Shown in pieces: positions 23,137-25,622 of a stretch of DNA of 25,622 bases. Position numbers and translations under genes: made by a program. The DNA comes from JAYWIG01 sp043789035 (GTDB lineage: Bacteria > Pseudomonadota > Gammaproteobacteria > Burkholderiales > Burkholderiaceae_E), in NCBI GenBank assembly GCA_043789035.1, contig JAYWIG010000335.1:1-25622 (forward strand), read 5' to 3'. Numbering within the stretch: the stretch's first letter is position 1; each line of letters opens with the position of its first letter. The notes below the pieces were generated by a model. It did no database searches and was not told the DNA's origin. It was given only the letters and a program-made list of their open reading frames with translations.

Positions 23137-25622
23137 CTATACTTTTCGAAGCGTGCACACGGTATCGAACCAACCTTGCATTCCCACTAGCGGTGCAGGC
23201 TGAATCGGCAAGATGCCGTTGATGTTGTAGCCAGCACCTGTGCCACCGTTGGCTTGATCCCACCAAAGATCTTCAGTCAAGTCCATATCCTCTTCGATGA
23301 TCTTCGGATCGAAAGATGCCATGGGTGCTGCTTGTTTCTTACCCTTCTTGCTAGTTGCGGCTCTGCCGTGCCAGGTGTTGCCTAAGGTGTTTGATACCGC
23401 AAGCACTTTCGGGTGAATACCTTCTGTGACCCAAGCGGTAATCAGTGCTTTACCAAGTAAGTCGCCACCGTTTGTCATTGCATGCCCTGTGGGTCGATAC
23501 GTCGTTAATTCAAACAAGTCGCCAGTCTTGATGCCATACTTGGCAGCCGTGTCGGTGTTTATCCACATCGGGTTGTGATGAACGATTTCGGTTAAGTACT
23601 TTTGGCTTTGCGTTCTGCTTTGGGTATGCACATTCCACTTGAAAGTGACGAGGTGCAATTGGTCAGGCGTCATCTTGGTGAATGTCGGAATCGGGAAGTA
23701 ATCCGGCATGCCTTTTTGGCCGTCCTCCGTGAATCCGCGCTGCTTTGCTGCTGCTTCAATATCGGGGTGGTAAATAGAAAACTTGCGCGATGGCGTGATA
23801 AAGCCACGTCTGGGTTTACCGTCTGCATAAATTCCGACCACGGTTTCTTTCCCGGCAGAATCGGCCTTGTATACGAGCTGCGTTGCCTGATCGATTCGGG
23901 TGTTCTCTAACTCCTTAACCGTAAGCTCCCACGCATATAGCTCATAGTATTTTGGTTTGGAAGTATCTTCCCAAACGCCGGTGCGCTTCATGTACTCGAA
24001 ACCATCTTCACCAACTGATTTGGTGAGTGCAACGCAGCGCTGGCGCATCCAATCTTCATGGTCTTTGAATTGAAAATACTTGGCGGTATCTGGCCCGATT
24101 TTCTTACCAACTTCGATGAGCGTATCGACAAAACTTTTGCACTCGCCCGGTGGTTTAACCAGCGGTTGCCGTAAGGTAACGTAGTCGCGCAACTCCATAT
24201 TATTTCGGGTGTCAAAGCCCCAACGCTCCATATAACTTGCATCGGGCAAGATCATGTCGGCCCAATGCGCTTGCTCGCTGTACACGACGTCGGAGCAAGC
24301 ATGGAATGGAATAAGCTTCTCATCCTTTAAGACATCAACCGCAAGGCTTCGACCTTCAGGCCATGTCTGTGGAGCAGCTAAGGTGTAGCTCAAGTACACC
24401 TGAATCTTGCCTCTGCCTTCCTTGATATATTTGAAAACAATTTGGCCCACTTTCATGCGCTGCCATTTGTTGGCAAGCGGCCATTCGACGGCATCTTCAA
24501 TTGCGCTCCTGGCTTTTGTCGCTGGCGGCCTTGGCATGGGTTGTGGGAATACGGTAGGCGGTACTCGTGTTGGTTCTACCGTATAGCAATAACCACCCAC
24601 TTGGCCGATAGACCCGACGATCGCGTTAAGCATGATGATGGCTCTATCGTTGTTAAAGCCGTTATAGTGTGCGCCCGCGCCGCGATTACTAAATGCGATG
24701 GCTTTCGGCGCCGCCTTGGCAAACTCTAAAGCGACGCGGCGAATGTCAGCCGCTGGCACCCCCGAGACACCTTCTGCCCATTCTGGGGTGTACTGTGCAA
24801 TCCAAGTTTCTAAGTCCTTAGCATTTACATTGCTCCATGTATCTAACCACTTTTTGTCATGCAAGCCCGCAGCGATAATCGCTTGTCCCATGGCCAATGC
24901 AATCGCTCCATCGGAGCCAGGATTTGGCGCAAACCATTCATCCGCACGGCCTGCAGTATTTGATAGGCGCACATCGAAATATACAAACTTAGCTCCGTTG
25001 TCGAAACGTGCCTTAATAATTCGTTTGGCCGCATGAATAGCGCCTTGGTGGGCTTCATAGACATTGGCGCCGAAGTCGATAATGTACTTACTATTGGCAA
25101 AGTCGCCAGATTCCCAATCGGTTTCGCCCAACGATACATAGTTAGCGGCGCGTTTGTTGGACGAGCAAAGTGCTCGGTGGTTAAAAAGCGATGGTGAACC
25201 AATAGCATTTAGGAACCGGTTCATTTCCTCAGCTAGTCGTGAGCGGCCAATGTGAATGGCAACTTCTTCTGGCTTGCCTTCATCCATGGCTTTACGAATA
25301 CGTTTGGCGATTTCATCATGGGCCTCGTCCCATGTGATGCGCATCCATTTACCTTCGCCGAGTTTGCCCACACGTTTGAGAGGGTACAAAAGGCGTTCTG
25401 GATAGTCGTTGATGGTCGGGCCAGATTGGCCTTTAGCGCAAAGCGATTTACCGTTATTCGGGTCTAGCGGATTGCCGCCGACTTTCACCAGTTTGCCATC
25501 AATCACATAGCCTTGAATGCCGCACACGGTTGAGCAATTTAAGCAAACACCTTTGACGATCGTAGCTTTACTGTAATCGTTCTTTAAGCGGCCTTTCCCA
25601 TTGGGCCGGCGATGGGCTTTTC
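23137..25622 (-). CDS. Molybdopterin-dependent oxidoreductase catalytic subunit, 5' end outside window
   Basis: Partial gene: 827 residues are visible and the frame is still open at the right edge. The visible N-terminal part has a CxxCxxxC motif (CLNCSTVC, 25510-25545) and a fourth cysteine in GKSLCAKGQ, the [4Fe-4S] site of DMSO-reductase-family enzymes. A GTG inside that motif (25525-25527) is therefore not the start. Next come a bis-MGD-binding body (IIDFGANVYEAHQG, WFAPNPGSDGAIALAMGQ, ADMILPDASYMERWG) and a C-terminal cofactor-binding domain. A Cys in HRALCSSNKRA is the probable molybdenum ligand, as in the polysulfide/thiosulfate/sulfite-type (PsrA/PhsA/SoeA) or tetrathionate/arsenate-type enzymes; the exact substrate is not decided. 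No iron-sulfur or NrfD-type membrane partner follows downstream, so partners, if any, lie upstream beyond the edge. The visible leader HRRPNGKGRLKNDYSK lacks a hydrophobic region. Confidence 0.88.
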   Translation of the reverse strand, partial: KAHRRPNGKGRLKNDYSKATIVKGVCLNCSTVCGIQGYVIDGKLVKVGGNPLDPNNGKSLCAKGQSGPTINDYPERLLYPLKRVGKLGEGKWMRITWDEAHDEIAKRIRKAMDEGKPEEVAIHIGRSRLAEEMNRFLNAIGSPSLFNHRALCSSNKRAANYVSLGETDWESGDFANSKYIIDFGANVYEAHQGAIHAAKRIIKARFDNGAKFVYFDVRLSNTAGRADEWFAPNPGSDGAIALAMGQAIIAAGLHDKKWLDTWSNVNAKDLETWIAQYTPEWAEGVSGVPAADIRRVALEFAKAAPKAIAFSNRGAGAHYNGFNNDRAIIMLNAIVGSIGQVGGYCYTVEPTRVPPTVFPQPMPRPPATKARSAIEDAVEWPLANKWQRMKVGQIVFKYIKEGRGKIQVYLSYTLAAPQTWPEGRSLAVDVLKDEKLIPFHACSDVVYSEQAHWADMILPDASYMERWGFDTRNNMELRDYVTLRQPLVKPPGECKSFVDTLIEVGKKIGPDTAKYFQFKDHEDWMRQRCVALTKSVGEDGFEYMKRTGVWEDTSKPKYYELYAWELTVKELENTRIDQATQLVYKADSAGKETVVGIYADGKPRRGFITPSRKFSIYHPDIEAAAKQRGFTEDGQKGMPDYFPIPTFTKMTPDQLHLVTFKWNVHTQSRTQSQKYLTEIVHHNPMWINTDTAAKYGIKTGDLFELTTYRPTGHAMTNGGDLLGKALITAWVTEGIHPKVLAVSNTLGNTWHGRAATSKKGKKQAAPMASFDPKIIEEDMDLTEDLWWDQANGGTGAGYNINGILPIQPAPLVGMQGWFDTVCTLRKV

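Noticed and set aside
25525..25527. GTG as start of the molybdopterin oxidoreductase.
   Set aside because: It lies within the CxxCxxxC iron-sulfur motif; the first two cysteines would be lost, and the frame stays open to the window edge.

Overview
This window looks like an ordinary chromosomal stretch of a betaproteobacterium, most likely Burkholderiales. The main clue is a Bug-family (tripartite-tricarboxylate-type) solute-binding protein. A Tat-targeted DUF1800/DUF1501 pair, an EgtB-type ergothioneine gene, and moderate base composition (judged by eye at near 50% GC) are compatible with this. The genus cannot be read from the sequence. I see no insertion sequence, prophage gene, tRNA, rRNA or CRISPR array. 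No gene-free stretch exceeds about 200 bases.

Left part (1-3319): a minus-strand ergothioneine sulfoxide synthase gene (egtB) stands divergently from a three-gene plus-strand unit. That unit holds a SbtA-type Na+/bicarbonate permease, its SbtB PII-like regulator, and a predicted exported histidine phosphatase. The three reading frames overlap by 1-4 bases. Convergent to this unit, and separated by only 25 bases, is a minus-strand series. In transcription order it reads Bug solute-binding protein, TauE/SafE permease, DUF1800 protein and DUF1501 protein. The last two are a known partner pair, and both carry twin-arginine signals here.

Centre (8138-19274): a complete glycogen locus in divergent arrangement. 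glgP-glgB-glgX-malQ (phosphorylase, branching, debranching, 4-alpha-glucanotransferase) run on the minus strand with 4-base overlaps or a 6-base gap. glgC-glgA (ADP-glucose pyrophosphorylase, glycogen synthase) run on the plus strand. A 200-base AT-rich control region (16317-16516) separates the arms. Synthesis (GlgC, GlgA, GlgB) and breakdown (GlgP, GlgX, MalQ) are therefore both encoded here. Phosphoglucomutase is not in the window.

Right part (19289-25622): glgA is followed closely by a TPR-methyltransferase fusion gene and a large exported alpha/beta-hydrolase-type protein. Convergent to these are a small exported Ala/Lys/Pro-rich protein and the 3' part of a molybdopterin/[4Fe-4S] oxidoreductase. 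That gene runs off the right edge: its CxxCxxxC cluster motif lies upstream of the first start-like codon, so the true start is outside the window.

Nothing here is clearly a new system. The items most worth a second look are the sbtA-sbtB-phosphatase unit with an SbtB lacking the C-terminal cysteine (R-loop) motif, the TPR-methyltransferase coupled to glgA, the Tat DUF1800/DUF1501 pair with its transport neighbours, and several small sequence structures noted in the findings.
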